DNA from: Myxococcota bacterium
GTDB taxonomy: Bacteria > Myxococcota_A > UBA796 > UBA2385
NCBI GenBank assembly: GCA_023150805.1
Contig: JAKLKF010000080.1
Coordinates: forward strand, 1-33,207
Reading direction: 5' to 3'
Length of the DNA stretch: 33,207 bases
Both the position numbers and the translations under genes were made by a program. Under the pieces are notes generated by a model. It searched no databases, was not told the DNA's origin, and worked only from the letters and a program-made list of their open reading frames with translations. Of this stretch, positions 30,886-33,207 are shown piece after piece. Each line of letters begins with the position of its first letter. The first letter of the stretch is position 1.

Positions 30886-31278
30886 TCAGCGCGAGGCGAT
30901 GGCCACCACGCGGGCGGTGCAGGCGGTCCCCTCGGGCCCCGCGTCGGCGCACTCCGTCTCGATCTGCAGGTTGTCCAGCCGCGTGAAGCCCAGCGCCTTC
31001 GCGCGGCTGACCAGCCCGTCCCGCAGGAGCTTGCGCAGCGTCGCCTCCTGGTCTCGCGGCGCGTGGACCTGCCCGGCGATCCGGTAGTGGGTCACGCCCG
31101 AGGCCATGGCCTCGTCGTCCAGCCACTCGATCACCGGGGCGGACGAGGTCGGCTCGACCAGGGCGGCGGGCGCGGCGTCCGGCGCGGGATCCCCCTGACA
31201 GGCCGACAGCGACGCCAGCGCCGGCACCAGGAGCGCGACCATGGCGAGAGCGTGGAGGCGGGAAGGCAGGCGAGACAC
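30886..31278 (-). CDS. Small lipoprotein C of a three-gene paralogous family
   Basis: The protein has 130 residues from a GTG at 31278, which has GAGG six bases upstream. The leader has two arginines, a hydrophobic core and a lipobox-like LSAC with Cys27. Residues 60-130 read HYRIAGQV, then EATLRKLLRDGLVSRAKALGFTRL, DNLQIETEC and CTARVVAI. This matches the core of lipoproteins A and B, with a longer loop (ADAGPEGTA) between the two cysteines. The order along the chromosome and the common strand suggest tandem duplication. The function is unknown. It is divergent from the DEAD-box helicase gene. Confidence 0.83.
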   Translation of the reverse strand: MSRLPSRLHALAMVALLVPALASLSACQGDPAPDAAPAALVEPTSSAPVIEWLDDEAMASGVTHYRIAGQVHAPRDQEATLRKLLRDGLVSRAKALGFTRLDNLQIETECADAGPEGTACTARVVAIASR

Positions 31279-31297
31279 GGCAACCTCGGCGGGCCGG

Positions 31298-31305
31298 ACG
31301 GTAGC
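31298..31305 (-). promoter_or_regulatory. Candidate -10 element, GCTACCGT
   Basis: On the minus strand GCTACCGT lies 19 bases before the GTG start of small lipoprotein C. It fits GCTAnnnT. No -35 box is obvious. It is in the 88-base divergent region before the helicase gene. Confidence 0.35.
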
Positions 31306-31331
31306 ACGCCACGGGGCCGCCGAGGGTCCGG

Positions 31332-31342
31332 CGCGTTAGCCC
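31332..31342 (+). promoter_or_regulatory. Conserved 11-mer CGCGTTAGCCC upstream of the helicase
   Basis: The same 11 bases occur upstream of the helical-repeat gene on the other strand (20339-20349), each time about 20-25 bases before the start codon. Identity in sequence and position suggests a promoter part or a shared site. The form does not match a standard -10 box. Confidence 0.3.
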
Positions 31343-31366
31343 ACGCGGCCAAGACAGGGAGCACAT

Positions 31367-33207
<1,841 letters not shown>

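Overview
The window is very GC-rich DNA (clearly above 65% G+C by eye, with third codon positions almost always G or C). It is densely coded, with about 27 genes and no gene-free stretch over 200 bases; the longest are 30692-30885 and 20320-20475. Aspartate-rich MopE-like 'DCDG' arrays, FG-GAP propellers, a MYXO-CTERM-like tail, a eukaryotic-type Ser/Thr kinase and many lipoproteins point to a Myxococcota-type bacterium. This placement is an inference from gene content. I see no tRNA, rRNA, insertion sequence, phage gene or CRISPR array.

Layout. Positions 1-4325 (+) hold a gene remnant, a TIM-barrel glycoside-hydrolase-like protein and two paralogous secreted proteins, joined by overlapping stop/start codons. 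Positions 4326-7615 (-) hold two overlapping lipoproteins that resemble NodB-type deacetylase barrels. Positions 7662-11455 (-) carry a fused NuoE-NuoF flavoprotein and a Ser/Thr kinase with an extracytoplasmic Cache sensor. Positions 11548-15497 carry an FG-GAP lipoprotein (+), a DGG-repeat lipoprotein (-) and a lipase-fold protein without its nucleophile serine (+). Positions 15479-20319 (-) carry two adjacent MopE-repeat surface proteins and a helical-repeat protein. Positions 20476-25759 (+) form a run of aldo/keto reductase, propeller lipoprotein, YkgJ cysteine-cluster protein, YbgC-like thioesterase and a three-part rhomboid protein. Positions 25772-27993 (-) carry a small membrane protein and a MopE/FG-GAP lipoprotein. 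Positions 28071-29939 (+) carry an esterase lipoprotein and a coiled-coil protein. Positions 29955-31278 (-) hold three small lipoproteins that look like tandem paralogues. A DEAD-box helicase with a repetitive acidic N-terminus (31367 onward, +) runs off the end.

The common theme is the cell envelope: twelve of 27 genes carry a lipobox and several others are exported or membrane-bound. No single pathway unites the window. The most striking signals that ordinary annotation misses are stem-loops that hold stop codons at many transcription-unit ends (best at 15477-15499, where one perfect dyad supplies both stop codons of two convergent genes), a recurring GCTAnnnT element upstream of start codons, and the small lipoprotein family at 29955-31278.
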